From contig OX411549.1 in NCBI GenBank assembly GCA_948146395.1, forward strand, positions 38,549,692-38,613,691: 64,000 nucleotides of DNA. Direction: 5' to 3'. The DNA comes from Fragum whitleyi (Eukaryota; Mollusca; Bivalvia; Cardiida; Cardiidae). Of this stretch, positions 11,188-21,650 are shown piece after piece. Each line of letters starts with the position of its first letter. The stretch's first letter is position 1. Under the pieces are notes generated by a model. The model ran no database searches and was not told where the DNA came from. It worked only from the letters and a program-made list of their open reading frames with translations. A program made the position numbers and the translations under genes.

Positions 11188-11276
11188 CCTGCGTTCAGGA
11201 TCGCAAAACGGATTTGCGTGCAAAGCGGGGTATAATTGGCAAACTGTTTGCACCGTTTTGTTATCCTGAGCGCAGG
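11188..11276. repeat. CACGTG-type fold-back family, copy 2
   Basis: CCTGCGTTCAGGATCGCAAAAC at the left is mirrored by CCGTTTTGTTATCCTGAGCGCAGG at the right. The arm sequence GCAAAGCGGGGTATAATTGGC is shared with the other copies. Confidence 0.75.
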
Positions 11277-11723
11277 GCTGTATCAATCAAGCAGGACTGG
11301 TAAGATTGTATCCATTTTATCCACCACTGGTTTTCTTTTTGCTGCTCATTAAAAGAATGTCATTGACGTTGTTTGCAAAGTTTGTCAGCTACAGAAATTT
11401 CTTATTCATCTATAATACCATGCACGTAGATAACGCATGGCTTGCATACAATTTTATAATGAACTCGACCAAAAATGATATTTGCGAAACAAAACAATAC
11501 CACTTCAGTGGAAGGGGTTTTCCCTGCTAGGGAGCTGTGACCTTATCGAAAGAAAGATTTATTGAAATTTCTCGTTAAATCCCTGCGTTCATATGAAGCA
11601 ATATTTCATGTGAAGTAAACAATAGGCAGTATAAAGCTCATAATACTCGATTTATCTTGCTCTATGGTTATGTCAACCGATTCTTTCTGTTATACAAAGA
11701 TACTTGTATCGTAGATTAAACTT

Positions 11724-11962
11724 TGTCATGCTGAATAAAAAACCTTAACAAAGTTTTATATGAATCAAAGTGCTGAAAGCTCTGTATTTCCTAACTGTGA
11801 GCCAGCATTTGATTTTGCAAATATGATTTCTGAAACTTTTCTGGTTTAAAAAGGAAAATCAGGTTGTATGGACTAAGATCAGACTGCACATATGTGCAGG
11901 CTGGTGTTTGTCCAAACATCCTGCCAAAGCATGAATATTGCGGGATCAGCATGACAAGGGTT
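11724..11962 (+). repeat. MITE with CATGCTGA ends, copy 1
   Basis: Begins TTTGTCATGCTGAATAAAAA and ends ATCAGCATGACAAGGG. Inside is GACTAAGATCAGACTGCAC followed by CCTGCCAAAGCATGAATATT. An inverted copy with the same order of words lies at 53879-54112. The short open frames here are shared by both copies and are repeat-derived. Confidence 0.7.
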
Positions 11963-12644
11963 ACACTAAAATTTGCATCAAATAATTTTACTGTATTCAA
12001 CTATCTCATTTCACAGCGGTCATCCTATGTTTCACTGGCGACTTAATTAAACGTCGTAACCACGTCTTGAATAATTTGAATTATATTCTTAAAACTTGCA
12101 TTTCCTCAATATTGTAAACACTGAAAAGGGGATATTAAATCATTTGAAAAAGGTAAATCTAACTTCACAATGAATACAAATTTTGTTTAAAAAATCTTGA
12201 ACCAGTCAAAAATAAGTGCATTTCCTGCTTGGAAATTTAAACAAAATGGCACAGATTAGGCCTATTTTCTTTTTACTTAATTTGGTCAATAAACGACTAA
12301 ATGAAATAACGTCTTTTCGTGATTTAAGTAACGCCATAATAATTTGTAAAGTTCAATTTTCAATATGCAATTTGAGCCAGAACGACGTGAAAATAGGGGT
12401 TCTTGAAAAAAACTTATATATTTTTTTCCTTAGTCGGTGAATTCCCATTGTTTGTCCTTTTTGGGTGAGGACACATAATGATATAACTCAGGTAAAAGAT
12501 TTTAAATAATCTGAATGCTTTGAAAGATTTGTGGAACTGTAGTTCAGGTATTGTCTTATCGAGCACACTCGAGAAACGATTTTCGATATTTGAGTGTAAA
12601 CATTCGTTTTAAGCTAATGCAAAACCATCTTCGTCTCTTCAATA
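11963..12644. other. Intergenic, no gene seen
   Basis: AT-rich sequence; the 74-codon frame at 12216-12440 shows no recognisable feature. Confidence 0.4.
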
Positions 12645-12745
12645 AATTATCTTAAGATTTTTAAAAAGCCGCTTAAAAATCTTAATCTAAAAATGCTTCG
12701 TCTTAAAAATCTTAATGAGATTCTTAAGAATCTTAATCTAATAAA
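12645..12745. repeat. Cluster of CTTAAnAATCTTAA words
   Basis: At least five near-identical AT-rich words (ATCTTAAGAT, CTTAAAAATCTTAATCT, CTTAAGAATCTTAATCT) in both orientations within 100 bp form overlapping small palindromes. Function unknown. Confidence 0.6.
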
Positions 12746-12960
12746 CGCACCTCAGCACAGGATTGTTGGGTTGAGATATCCCATCAAACTAGAGCTATCT
12801 CTTAACGTGATCATACCCCTACGAGCGCCTTGTCACAATCAAAAGCACAGAGTATTTGAATTTTAAATATTTTAACAATTTCTTTTAAGCCAACAAATAT
12901 TTTTTAAAACCCACAAGTTCGGGTTTGAACATGACCATTGAAGATGCACACATTTATGCT

Positions 12961-13275
12961 TCAGTTAATAACATCTTGAAATTGACTGTCATTCCAGTCA
13001 CAACTATTCTAAATCGCTCAATCAGTGCTCCATCAGTTCATTCTAAACACTTTCTCAAACGCGCCAAAATTACGAAAGATAAGATCAACAACAACATTCA
13101 AAGTTAAAATCGGTACAAAAATCCACGATTTCCCTGACATAATTGAATTTTGTAAGCATATTGTGCATTCGCGAAGACATACAAAGCTACCAACAGAAGC
13201 TGTATGCATTTTTTTTAAAGAGGGGTAGTAAATATTGCTATTTTTGTTCCTCTTGAAGGAAAATTTAATCAACTT
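12961..13275 (+). repeat. Tc1/mariner-like MITE, copy 7, right end missing
   Basis: Starts CAGTTAATAACATCTTGAAATT and contains the left body and the first half of the centre (GCTATTTTTGTTCCTCTTGAA). It stops there. Confidence 0.75.
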
Positions 13276-13338
13276 TATGAATTCAAGTAGACATATTTAA
13301 GCAGTATGGCCATACGAATTGGACGAATTTTGATGTAG

Positions 13339-13491
13339 TTGTTGACCTTATCTTTTTAAGTCATTTGGAGCGTTGTTGATTAATTTGAGTGAGTTATGGA
13401 ATGCATGAATGGAGCGATGAGTGAGCGATTTAGAGTGGTTCTGATTGAGACGAATATCAATTTCACGATGGTATTTACTCTACCAGTTACT
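13339..13491 (-). repeat. Tc1/mariner-like MITE fragment, copy 8
   Basis: Reversed left body (GGAATGCATGAATGGAGCGA) ending ATCAATTTCACGATGGTATTTACTCTA. Lies 60 bp from copy 7 in opposite orientation. Confidence 0.75.
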
Positions 13492-14545
13492 TTATGTCTA
13501 TCTTTTTTAGTTAAGTACATGGAATACTTTGGGAATACGAATTTCAAAACGATCTTTAGAACTATTTGGTTTAGACGCAAAATTGTCCGTGGTCTTTTAT
13601 TGTCTACTTTATTTTTGTATATAAACGAGTTGTTCAGACGCATTTACAATGTCAAATTAAAGTTGTTATCAATAATGAGTTTAAGGTTCCAAAGATTACT
13701 TTTTAAGACAGTAAACCCGTAATAGTTTCGGACATTTCGGACCACATGTTCTTTCACAATGTGAACCGAGATTTTCTTATGGAAATCATTAGGAAGCCTA
13801 AGATTTTTATGTTAAAGTTTAAGACTTCCGAAACATTGCGGATACACTACCTTAAGTGCTAACATATTTTAGAGATGATGAGTTATTTTCTTTTAAATGC
13901 AAGCATATTCAAACACGATTGTGACTTAAACTGTGAATAAATTTTTGGTTTCGTGCTGCCATGAAATCAACAATGAATATCTTCATATTATTTAATTCAA
14001 TATCATGAAACATAAAATGTAAAGATCTGTCTTCAGGGACTACTTTGTGTGCACTCTTACTATATAACTGAGTGCCAAACATTGTTTTCAATGCGGAAGC
14101 AAATGTATTTTTCAGCCAATCAGAATGAACAAATTGAGATGGACGCAACAAAAAATAAATTATTCCAGATGAACAAATAATCACAACTAACCTTTGAAAT
14201 GTGAACCATACGCTCCAAACTATGATATTCTCCGAAGCGTTCCGGTGATGTTGCTACTTTAAATAAAGGTTGAAGGTCACACATTGTATTTCCAGAATTT
14301 CACTCCAGTCCCTTTCATTTTTTTCATATCTCCATAAAATCAATAAATTCTATCTTCATATAGGTTGATTCATCATGTACATATCTAGTGGATATTTTTT
14401 GTTATTATTAATATCATTATTTATATTTAGCTATAATTTCTATCGAACTCAATAGTATCTTTTTTTTTATTTCACTGAAATATAGGAGTGCTACTTCCAA
14501 TTATACCCAATATTTACAAGCACAGAAAAACTAAACGAAAAAACC
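13492..14545. other. Intergenic, no gene seen
   Basis: A plus-strand frame at 13396-13722 begins inside the MITE fragment and a 91-codon minus frame occupies 13909-14184. Neither has motifs or exon-like signals, so neither is called a gene. Confidence 0.4.
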
Positions 14546-14614
14546 TTGTCGACGGGCTACCAAAACATCGTAATTACAGCCTAAACAGACTTTAGTTACG
14601 ATATTTCGACAAAA
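14546..14614. repeat. CGTAACTACAG hairpin family, copy 1
   Basis: CCAAAACATCGTAATTACAG and AGTTACGATATTTCGACAAAA form imperfect inverted arms around a short loop. Related copies are at 15338-15414 and 56414-56479. Confidence 0.6.
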
Positions 14615-15337
14615 CTGAGAAAAATGCACGAATTTGAATCGGCACTATGGAAAATTTACTGCGATTCATTAAACTCCAACTTAAAAGGCTACTAGTCTAA
14701 CGTTTGGCAAGGAAACTGGTGGTAAGAGGGGCTAGTTTAAACAGAAATGTAACAAAAATGAAATATTAAACGATTTGTCAATAGCGAAGTCTTTTATTTT
14801 CGCAATCCTACTTCACTGTGTCAAATCTTAATCCCAGAATTCGAAATATAATATATTACGGGTAATTTATTACAATAAAAACGAATTCGAAATTCGCTCT
14901 GTCACTTTTACTTCAAATGATAAAGCATATACGCATAATACATGGTTGAAAAAAAAAAAACTAAATGAAAGGAATATGGATAATAAACTTTCAAAATATA
15001 ATGTTTAATTGGCTTGTGCAATTCAGTTTTTATAATTTTACATGTGACTAAAAGGCCTTCCGTAAAAAGCTTGAATATCACACGGTTAATACTGGCTGGT
15101 TGGAATAGGCTTTCTACAGAACGTGTCTTGAAGACTCTGGTCAGACTTTGCGGATGCACAGGCTTATGTGTGTCGATATAAGCAGATTTAAATTGATATA
15201 CATGTTGTCCAAAGGTTAAATAATAATTTTTACATCATCATTAGATCATGTTAAAAAGTCTACAAGAAAATTTTATCTGATGCCGACAGCCTTTATTGTT
15301 GTTTGTAGAAGCTAAAATCGTTCTTGAAAGACCATAA
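14615..15337. other. Intergenic, no gene seen
   Basis: Includes a short piece near 15130-15165 resembling the inner arm of the TGAGCCTG MITE (CTCTGGTCAGACTTTGCGGA). Nothing else was recognised. Confidence 0.4.
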
Positions 15338-15414
15338 CGTCGATGTTCTGCTAAAATCTGGTAACTACAGCTTGTGTAAAGCTGTAGTTACGAGATTTTG
15401 GTAGAAAATCGACG
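15338..15414. repeat. CGTAACTACAG hairpin family, copy 2 (36-bp arms)
   Basis: The left arm CGTCGATGTTCTGCTAAAAT...GTAACTACAGCTT pairs with AAGCTGTAGTTACGAG...AGAAAATCGACG across a loop of about 4 bases. A long, nearly perfect stem that would extrude or fold in RNA. Confidence 0.8.
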
Positions 15415-15951
15415 ATAATCTCTTTATACGTAAGCATTAATTATGTATCAAAGTTTCACAACAACACAACTTTACACCGCAAGTAAATAACCACATGAAT
15501 TCCTTACAGAGTAAAGTGTAAAATGTATCAAAAGTTTAGTCTATCCATTGTTCACACTTTATTTGTCAACATTAGAGATAGTAACTCTAACATTTTGGTA
15601 CCATTTCAAAAAGACGACCTTTCTATGCCTAAATGCACCCCTACATTTTAAAAGGGGGCCAAGTGAAAAGGTTCTTAAAATGTAGGCGAACTTGCTTCAT
15701 TTCACTGAACAAAATAAAAAAAAACTCTTTGTTTTCACGAACAGTGAATTTTGGACTCCTTTCTAGGAAATTTTGAGCCGTAAATACAAAATGTTTTTTT
15801 TTTAAAGAATATCTTTTGTCGATTGTGCAGCTGGACAGTTAAAGAAGACTTTACTCTAAAACATGCTTTTTGACACGCCACAAGAAACAGAAAAAAAAGC
15901 ATTGAAAAAAATGGTAAACGAAGAAATTGTACGTACGTTAATGAAAGACTT
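15415..15951. other. Intergenic, no gene seen
   Basis: AT-rich. A short local inverted repeat near 15640-15685 (ACATTTTAAAAGGGGGCC and CTTAAAATGTAGGC) is the only structure noticed. Confidence 0.4.
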
Positions 15952-16082
15952 TGAAGCGTTGTTTGGGGATTTTTGGAGCGTTTTTTAGTGTTTTGGGTGA
16001 GTGTTTTGAATGTATGAATGGAGGGCTGAGTGAGCGATTTAGAATGGTTCTGATCGAGTTAAAAGTCAATTTTACGATGTAC
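15952..16082 (-). repeat. Tc1/mariner-like MITE fragment, copy 9
   Basis: Reversed left body (GAATGTATGAATGGAGGGCT, GAATGGTTCTGATCGAG) ending GTCAATTTTACGATGTAC. Confidence 0.7.
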
Positions 16083-16596
16083 AAACTTTTGAGAAATTTA
16101 TGGAAATAAGCCAAATCCCTTGAATACTAATGCAAATAGTGGTTCACATTGTGCAACAGTTGTGGTTTGACTGAAAAATATATTTTGGATGTTCATCAGT
16201 AAATACAATCAGTGAGTAATAGAATTTTTAAAAAGTTTTATAAGATGGTACAAAAACAGAGGTAGTATGTATCAAATATTCAATAGCTGTCCTTCTTCAA
16301 ATTAATAAGTTGTCATTATCATATATATTTGTATATTGATATTAGGCCTATATGTCATTCTGGAGAAGAAAATTTAAGTTATTTTGGAAAACAAGTAATC
16401 TTTTTTCGACTGTTATCGAGAAGCAAAAGTACAAGCTTTGCTAATTAAGAAACATATTTTTGTGGGACTATTTTGTGTGGAAGCTTACAAAATAGAAGCG
16501 TACTCAAATATTTTTCATCGTGGAATAAAAAAAAAAAATCCGCATATTCTTGAATGGCATAACTAAAATTAAAATATTATGTGATATCTTATTAAT
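16083..16596. other. Left flank of the Ngaro-type element
   Basis: AT-rich sequence with no gene. It ends in TAAT (16593-16596), which is also the last four bases of the B repeats and so is the likely recombination core. Confidence 0.5.
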
Positions 16597-16744
16597 ACGG
16601 TATATTTATAGCTTGTCTGTAAATATGCCCATTTATTGGAAAGAAAGGTAACTCCTGAGGGCTTATATTAGACTAGTCTACTTTCAACAAGAGTTATGCA
16701 ACATGCTTCTACTTTCTCTTTGATTTTGCTCCCGGTCAAGAAAG
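16597..16744 (+). repeat. A1 split direct repeat of the Ngaro-type element
   Basis: 148 bp from ACGGTATATTTATAGC to CCGGTCAAGAAAG, repeated without visible change at 21503-21650. It lies just upstream of gag and so probably contains promoter and 5' leader sequence. Confidence 0.92.
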
Positions 16745-16769
16745 TTCATTTCATAACTAATATACAACC

Positions 16770-17756
16770 ATGACAATGAGACGACCAAACAGAAAAAGGT
16801 CTACAAGACAACATGCTGCTGTAGCCAGAAAGAAATCCTGCCCAGAACCAGTTCCACAGGACAAACCGTCACAACACCAACAACAGGAAGTGTCCCCTGA
16901 TGGAGGGCCGGACGTTTTGGGGGACCAGAATCTTGGGGCACAAGAGAACGCCCAGTCTTTGCTGTCTGTTCACGCAGAACCTTTTGTTCCGGCTGTGGTT
17001 CAACCACAACAATTTACTTCAATAAACCAAAATAATGAAACAAGCAAAGGTAATAACTTGAACGAATTACATTGTTCTACTATGATTTTACATGTTCCGC
17101 AAAGAATTAAAGAGGATATTTGGAATGGTTACTATGTTGAATTGGAGAAATTATTAAAAAATAAAGACAGCTCTTTCAGTAAACAAACACAGAATGTGGG
17201 GGTAGCTGAAGGGGGCAATTTGATTGTAAAAAATGAAACCTCAAAAGTTATTACTTCAATAGAAATTCGGGCGGATGCATTTTTAGTTTATATTCAGATT
17301 CTATTATTGAAAAGGCCTGAGTTGGCACCTTCTCTTTTGACATATTTGAACACAATTCGTTTAGCACAAAAGAGAAATGCAAATGGTTGGATTGAATATG
17401 ATAGATTATTCAGGCAAAAACTGTCACAATCTCAAAACCCAAATTGGTCATCAGTTGATGGGGAACTTTGGCTCCTTACAATGACCCCTCAAAGTAATCA
17501 AAATACAGGTATCTCTTATCAAAAATTTTGTTTTTCATACAATGACACTGGGTACTGTATTAGGTTGAATTGTACTTATCAACATCATTGCAAAATTTGT
17601 AAAGGTAATCACCCAGCTATGAATTGTTGGCATAATACTAAAAACACCATGACCAATTTCAGACCCATGGTTAGAGGCCAAATCAGACAAGTCAGACCAA
17701 GACCAAGATTCACAACTCCAGGACCATCTTTTAGATTTAGGCCGAACGCCAGTTAA
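16770..17756 (+). CDS. Gag-like ORF1 of the Ngaro-type element
   Basis: 328 codons, intact, starting at ATG 16770 (ACCATGACAATG) 25 bp after the A1 repeat. The first ~80 residues are basic, then Gln/Pro-rich and probably disordered. The middle (about 105-245) is the part expected to form the particle. Near residues 250-290 is a cysteine/histidine cluster. The first part fits a CCCH-type finger (C-x8-C-x4-C-x3-H), followed at once by a CCHC-like knuckle (C-x2-C-x3-H-x4-C; CKICKGNHPAMNC). This pair is typical of Gag from tyrosine-recombinase retroelements and would bind nucleic acid. The tail is Arg/Pro-rich (RPRPRF). The downstream pol frame (+1) overlaps the last ~100 bp. The gene has no breaks. 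Confidence 0.88.
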   Translation: MTMRRPNRKRSTRQHAAVARKKSCPEPVPQDKPSQHQQQEVSPDGGPDVLGDQNLGAQENAQSLLSVHAEPFVPAVVQPQQFTSINQNNETSKGNNLNELHCSTMILHVPQRIKEDIWNGYYVELEKLLKNKDSSFSKQTQNVGVAEGGNLIVKNETSKVITSIEIRADAFLVYIQILLLKRPELAPSLLTYLNTIRLAQKRNANGWIEYDRLFRQKLSQSQNPNWSSVDGELWLLTMTPQSNQNTGISYQKFCFSYNDTGYCIRLNCTYQHHCKICKGNHPAMNCWHNTKNTMTNFRPMVRGQIRQVRPRPRFTTPGPSFRFRPNAS

Positions 17757-19347
17757 AATTGATCGACTAGAATTTTGGCTTTCTAACTATAGTCAATATG
17801 AAAAGGAATTTATACTTTCTGGTTTTAGAAATGGTTTTTCTTTACAGTACTCTGGACCTCGGATACCATTACATTCCAAAAATTTGAAATCAGCTATTTT
17901 ACATCCTGAAGTTCTTAATGAAAAGCTTAAAAAAGAAGATTCATTAGGGCGCATTTTAGGCCCATTCAAAAATCCACCTTTTTCAAATTTACGTATCAAT
18001 CCCATTGGATTGATTCCTAAAAAATCTGGTGGTTGGCGTTTAATAACCAATTTATCCTATCCATTGGGCCAAAGCGTAAATGACTATATTGACCCCAGTT
18101 TTTGTTCAGTAGAATATTCAAAAATTGACAATGTTACTGATATGATACAAGAATTAGGACATGGAGCTTTATTAGGAAAAATGGACATCCAATCTGCATT
18201 CAATCTATGCCCCATTCAACCAATGGATTTTGAACTGTTGGGTATTCAATATAATGATGAAGTATGGATTCAAAAGTGCCTACCACAAGGGGCAGCAATT
18301 AGTTGTGCCATTTTTGAAAGATTTTCGACTGCTTTACAATGGATAATGTCAAATTTTTCAAAATCTAAATATTTAGATCACTATTTAGATGACTTCATAT
18401 TTCTAGGACAAGCCCAAACAGAAAATTGCAAGACCTTAATGACCCAATTTGAATTTGTTTGTAAAGACATAGGCATTCCATTGAGCCCTGATAAAACTGA
18501 AGGCCCCACAACAAAGCTCATATATTTAGGTTACGAGTTGGATTCTGTTACCATGGAAATTAGAGTTCCAATTGATAAAATCAATCATGCTAAAAGCTCA
18601 ATAGAGAATATTATCTCTATGAAGAAAGTTAGATTATCTATGTTTCAGTCATTAGTCGGTCTCCTTAATTTCTTTACAAAAGCAATTCCTTCAGGTCGTG
18701 CTTTTAATTGTGAGCTTTATCGGGCCATGTCACAGGCAAAAAAGCCTCATCACTTCATCCGTATCTCTCATAATATTAGAGAAAACCTAAGAGTTTGGCT
18801 AATATTCCTAGAAAAATTCAATGGTGTATCTGTTTTTAGTGATTTAGACTGGGTATCTGATCAAGATCTTCATTTATATACAGATGCGGCAGGCAACAAA
18901 AAATTGGGCTGTGGGGCCTACTTAAATGGTGAATGGACTATTCTGCAATGGCCAGAAAGCTGGAACGACTCCATTTTTAAAGATATTACTTTTTTAGAAT
19001 TAGTACCAATTCTTTTAGCATTTCATATATGGAATGAAAAGCTAAAGGGCAAAAAGATAATACTTCATACAGACAATTTAAGTTTGGTATAAATTTTAAA
19101 CAAAAAGACATCACGCAATAATCGGGTCATGTTTTTTGTCAGAAAGTTAGTTTTACAACTCTTGAAACAAAACATACAGCTTAAGGCTGTACACATTTCT
19201 TCAAGTAAGAATATTATTTGTGATTCGCTTAGTCGTCTTCAAATATCTCGTTTAGTTAGAGTATTACCAAAAAATGCCTCTAAAACACCTCTTTCCATTC
19301 CACAGGAATTCGTTCAGCTTTTAGACCAGAGATTATTCGATTGCTAG
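17653..19347 (+). pseudogene. Reverse transcriptase-RNase H (pol) with one in-frame stop
   Basis: Open in one frame from 17653, just after an in-frame TGA, so it overlaps the end of gag in the +1 frame. The first clear family-like residues (TPVKIDRLEFWLS) read out of the gag tail, and the first ATG is only at 17884. Domains: an N-terminal linker with GPFKNPPF, then RT with IPKKSGGWRLITNLS, the KMDIQSAF box, LPQGAAIS and the catalytic YLDDFIFLG. An RNase H region follows with LYTDAA, FLELVPILLA and LHTDN, then AVHISSSKN and CDSLSRLQ. The last part of RNase H lies after a single TAA at 19090-19092, where relatives usually have a charged codon; the frame before and after is otherwise intact. The stop truncates RNase H, so this copy is probably defective unless it is read through. 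The protein would synthesise element DNA in cytoplasmic particles. Confidence 0.88.
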
Positions 19348-20182
19348 AAGGGTCTATTTCTGACAGTACTCGTAGAAGTTATCAATCTGGTTTAGACTCT
19401 TTTGAAGCCTTTAGAAAAACTTTTTATTCTGAAGCAAAATGGCCTCCTCAGGCTGCACAGATTATAGAATATATTTCCCATATGTCAATGAAAGGATATG
19501 CATACAGAACGGTCAATAGTCACATTTATGCTATCAGCTTTTATAATAAAATCAATAGTTTTAAGGATGAAACTAATTTTTCATTGTTAAAAAACTATTG
19601 GAGGGAATGCGCAGAACGCAATCTAGAAAAGATCCAAGGAAACCAATTGATGCAAATTTGTTACAAAAGATTATCAAGTCTCTTCGTTGTGTATGCAAAT
19701 CTGGTTATGAACAGGTACTTTTTAGTATTGCATTTCAGCTTGCCTTTTATGGTTTACTCAGGGTGAGTGAAATTACATTTCCAAATTCAGGAGTCAAATA
19801 TACAGACTCAAAGTTTACAATCCTCATACCATTTTCCAAGAATGATCAATTAGGTCTAGGTACATCAATTGAGATCCCTTTGACATTTTCCTTTTCCGAA
19901 AATTTGAAAAGCAATATTGTACATTACATGCAAATTAGGCCAAATTGTGCAGGACAATTCCTTTGTCATGCAAATGGTTTACCGCTCACATCTTATCAAT
20001 TTCGTTCTGTGTTTAAGAAAAGTTTGGAATTTTTGGATATTAAAGATTTAGAATTTCAAAGTCATTCCTTTAGAATCGGAGGGGCAAGTTACCTTTACAC
20101 CAAAGGCATGTCTGAAGTCGATATTCAAAAATATGGTCGATGGAGGTCCTCAGCTTACAAGACCTATATAAGACCTGTTTAA
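19284..20182 (+). pseudogene. Tyrosine recombinase of the Ngaro-type element, frame break
   Basis: The frame opens at 19284 and overlaps the pol end; no ATG starts it, so translation would need coupling or frameshifting. The N-terminal SAM-like part (SISDSTRRSYQSGLDSFEAF) reads in one frame to about 19590. The rest reads in the -1 frame: RRTQSRKDPRKPID, then the catalytic residues LLRVSEI (Arg), HSFRIGGA (His-x-x-Arg), GRWRS (Trp) and the nucleophile region YKTYIRP. The change of frame falls exactly on A AAA AAC (19588-19594), a six-A run plus C. Either one A was lost there or ribosomes slip. All active-site residues are present. The enzyme would insert the circular DNA copy at a short homologous core such as TAAT. 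Confidence 0.85.
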
Positions 20183-20200
20183 TCATGGTATATCATATAG

Positions 20201-20803
20201 ATGCTAATTTCAATATATTCAATTACAGATTTATTTCAAGTTTGGGTCGTAGGATCATCTATGATCAGAGATCTTTTCCAGTTTTGTAATGATAAGAACC
20301 TTGGCCTGAGTCAACTAGGAGGTAATGTGGAATGGAAATTCCAAGCTGGCATGAGGGTAGAGCATTTGGTGGATAAAGTCCAAGAAATGCTTCATTTACA
20401 TCCACCGCCTTATATGATTGTTCTCCATTGCGGAGGAAATGATTTAGGCCAAACTTATTTATCTGCTGTTAACTATATTATAAAAGACAGTATTCAAACA
20501 ATTTCATCCTTAATGCCAACCACTAGAATAGTTTGGTCTCAGATTATACCAAGGCTAGTATATAGAGGTGAACAAAACCATACTAAGTTGGAAAAGGCTA
20601 GAAAGCGATTAAACTCTACGGTAGCTAAATTATGTATTAATTTAGGTGGTGGCTATATTAGGTATCCTTCAATTTTTGAAGATCCATCTTTTTATAGAGA
20701 TAACTTACATTTGTCGGAGCTCGGTTTAACCATAATGTTAGAGTCGGTAGTCAATGGATTGTATACTTTTTGTCAAAATGATGCACTGTGTTATCCCCCT
20801 TAA
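20201..20803 (+). CDS. SGNH/GDSL-like hydrolase ORF of the Ngaro-type element
   Basis: 200 codons and intact. Block I reads VWVVGSSMIRD, with the nucleophile Ser after Gly-Ser. An AGMRVEHL segment supplies the expected Gly of block II. Block III is HCGGNDLG, with the oxyanion Asn. Block V is DNLHLSELG, with the Asp-x-x-His catalytic pair. SGNH hydrolases cleave esters; several Ngaro elements are known to carry such an ORF, but its role and substrate are unknown. It is in the same frame as the recombinase C-terminus, separated by two stops over 18 bp. A pyrimidine-rich stretch and AATTACAG (20221-20228) resemble a splice acceptor, but no donor in matching phase was found. The annotated ATG at 20201 adds about 13 residues ahead of the domain. 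Confidence 0.88.
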   Translation: MLISIYSITDLFQVWVVGSSMIRDLFQFCNDKNLGLSQLGGNVEWKFQAGMRVEHLVDKVQEMLHLHPPPYMIVLHCGGNDLGQTYLSAVNYIIKDSIQTISSLMPTTRIVWSQIIPRLVYRGEQNHTKLEKARKRLNSTVAKLCINLGGGYIRYPSIFEDPSFYRDNLHLSELGLTIMLESVVNGLYTFCQNDALCYPP

Positions 20804-20905
20804 ATGGCTGACTGCGCTTTACCGCCTTTTCATTAATTTTTAGTGATAGCAAATTCTTTTTGTGGCGGTACTTGCCTGTCATCCTCGTTTGACAGACAAG
20901 TCTTG

Positions 20906-21502
20906 GCATAAAAGCGCAATCCTGTATGGCAAACACTTCGTTATATCGTTCACTTAACTAAATTTTAAATCATATTTCTTTGATTCAAATTCAAAAGCAT
21001 CTTAAGTAACGTCCGATATCCGGCGGCATATTTGAATCATTGCATTGCTTCTTTATGAGATGTTGTATATTCAGTTGAAAATTGTGAATTGTTGGAGTTT
21101 GTGCATCCGATTTTCCGGTGAAGTTTGATCGGTCCGATATTCCGGCCAGTATGATAAAAGATTTGATGGTCCGATACTCCGGCCTGTATATGTATATATA
21201 TTAATTGATATATTTTGGATTGTTTCCGAATATCCGGAACATAAGACATAATCTCGTCCGATCATCCGGCGTTCTTTGATTTCGAAAACTTTGGATTTTT
21301 GGTCACTGCCATATGGCCCCGACCTTTGGTCATCTTGGGGGATCAGTGCAGTACCACTGTAAAACCTTAAAATTTGAAGTAGGCTTAATACGAGGTGTTT
21401 GCCAATAAGTCAGCCATTTTGACAATAAAATGCCAAACATTTCATATTTCAATAAAAATATACAGATTTTGATTATTTTGTCTTCCTTGCTTTTCCAATA
21501 AT
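20906..21502 (+). repeat. B1 split direct repeat of the Ngaro-type element
   Basis: 597 bp from GCATAAAAGCGCAATCC to TTTTCCAATAAT, copied at 21919-22515 with no difference seen. It joins A2 directly. Contains the TCCGA/TCCGG motif cluster at 21012-21269. Confidence 0.92.
21012..21269 (+). promoter_or_regulatory. Six TCCGA-N3/4-TCCGG motifs (repeated in B2)
   Basis: Motifs start at 21012, 21106, 21133, 21170, 21225 and 21257. They include TCCGATATTCCGG, TCCGATACTCCGG, TCCGAATATCCGG and TCCGATCATCCGG; the first has a one-base shorter spacer. The same six occur in B2, offset by 1013 bp. In otherwise AT-rich DNA, conserved GC-rich half-sites at fixed spacing suggest protein binding, by inference only. 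Confidence 0.6.
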
Positions 21503-21650
21503 ACGGTATATTTATAGCTTGTCTGTAAATATGCCCATTTATTGGAAAGAAAGGTAACTCCTGAGGGCTTATATTAGACTAGTCTACTTTCAACAAGAGT
21601 TATGCAACATGCTTCTACTTTCTCTTTGATTTTGCTCCCGGTCAAGAAAG
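21503..21650 (+). repeat. A2 split direct repeat of the Ngaro-type element
   Basis: 148 bp, same sequence as A1. The B1-A2 joint CCAATAAT-ACGG is what a closed circle would also contain, which fits a template for restoring the ends. Confidence 0.92.

Noticed and set aside
16801..17007. 68-codon minus-strand frame opposite gag
   Set aside because: Antisense shadow of the gag frame with no features of its own.
20176..20228. A mini-intron fusing recombinase and SGNH hydrolase
   Set aside because: AATTACAG resembles an acceptor, but the available GT donors give the wrong phase or remove the catalytic Tyr.
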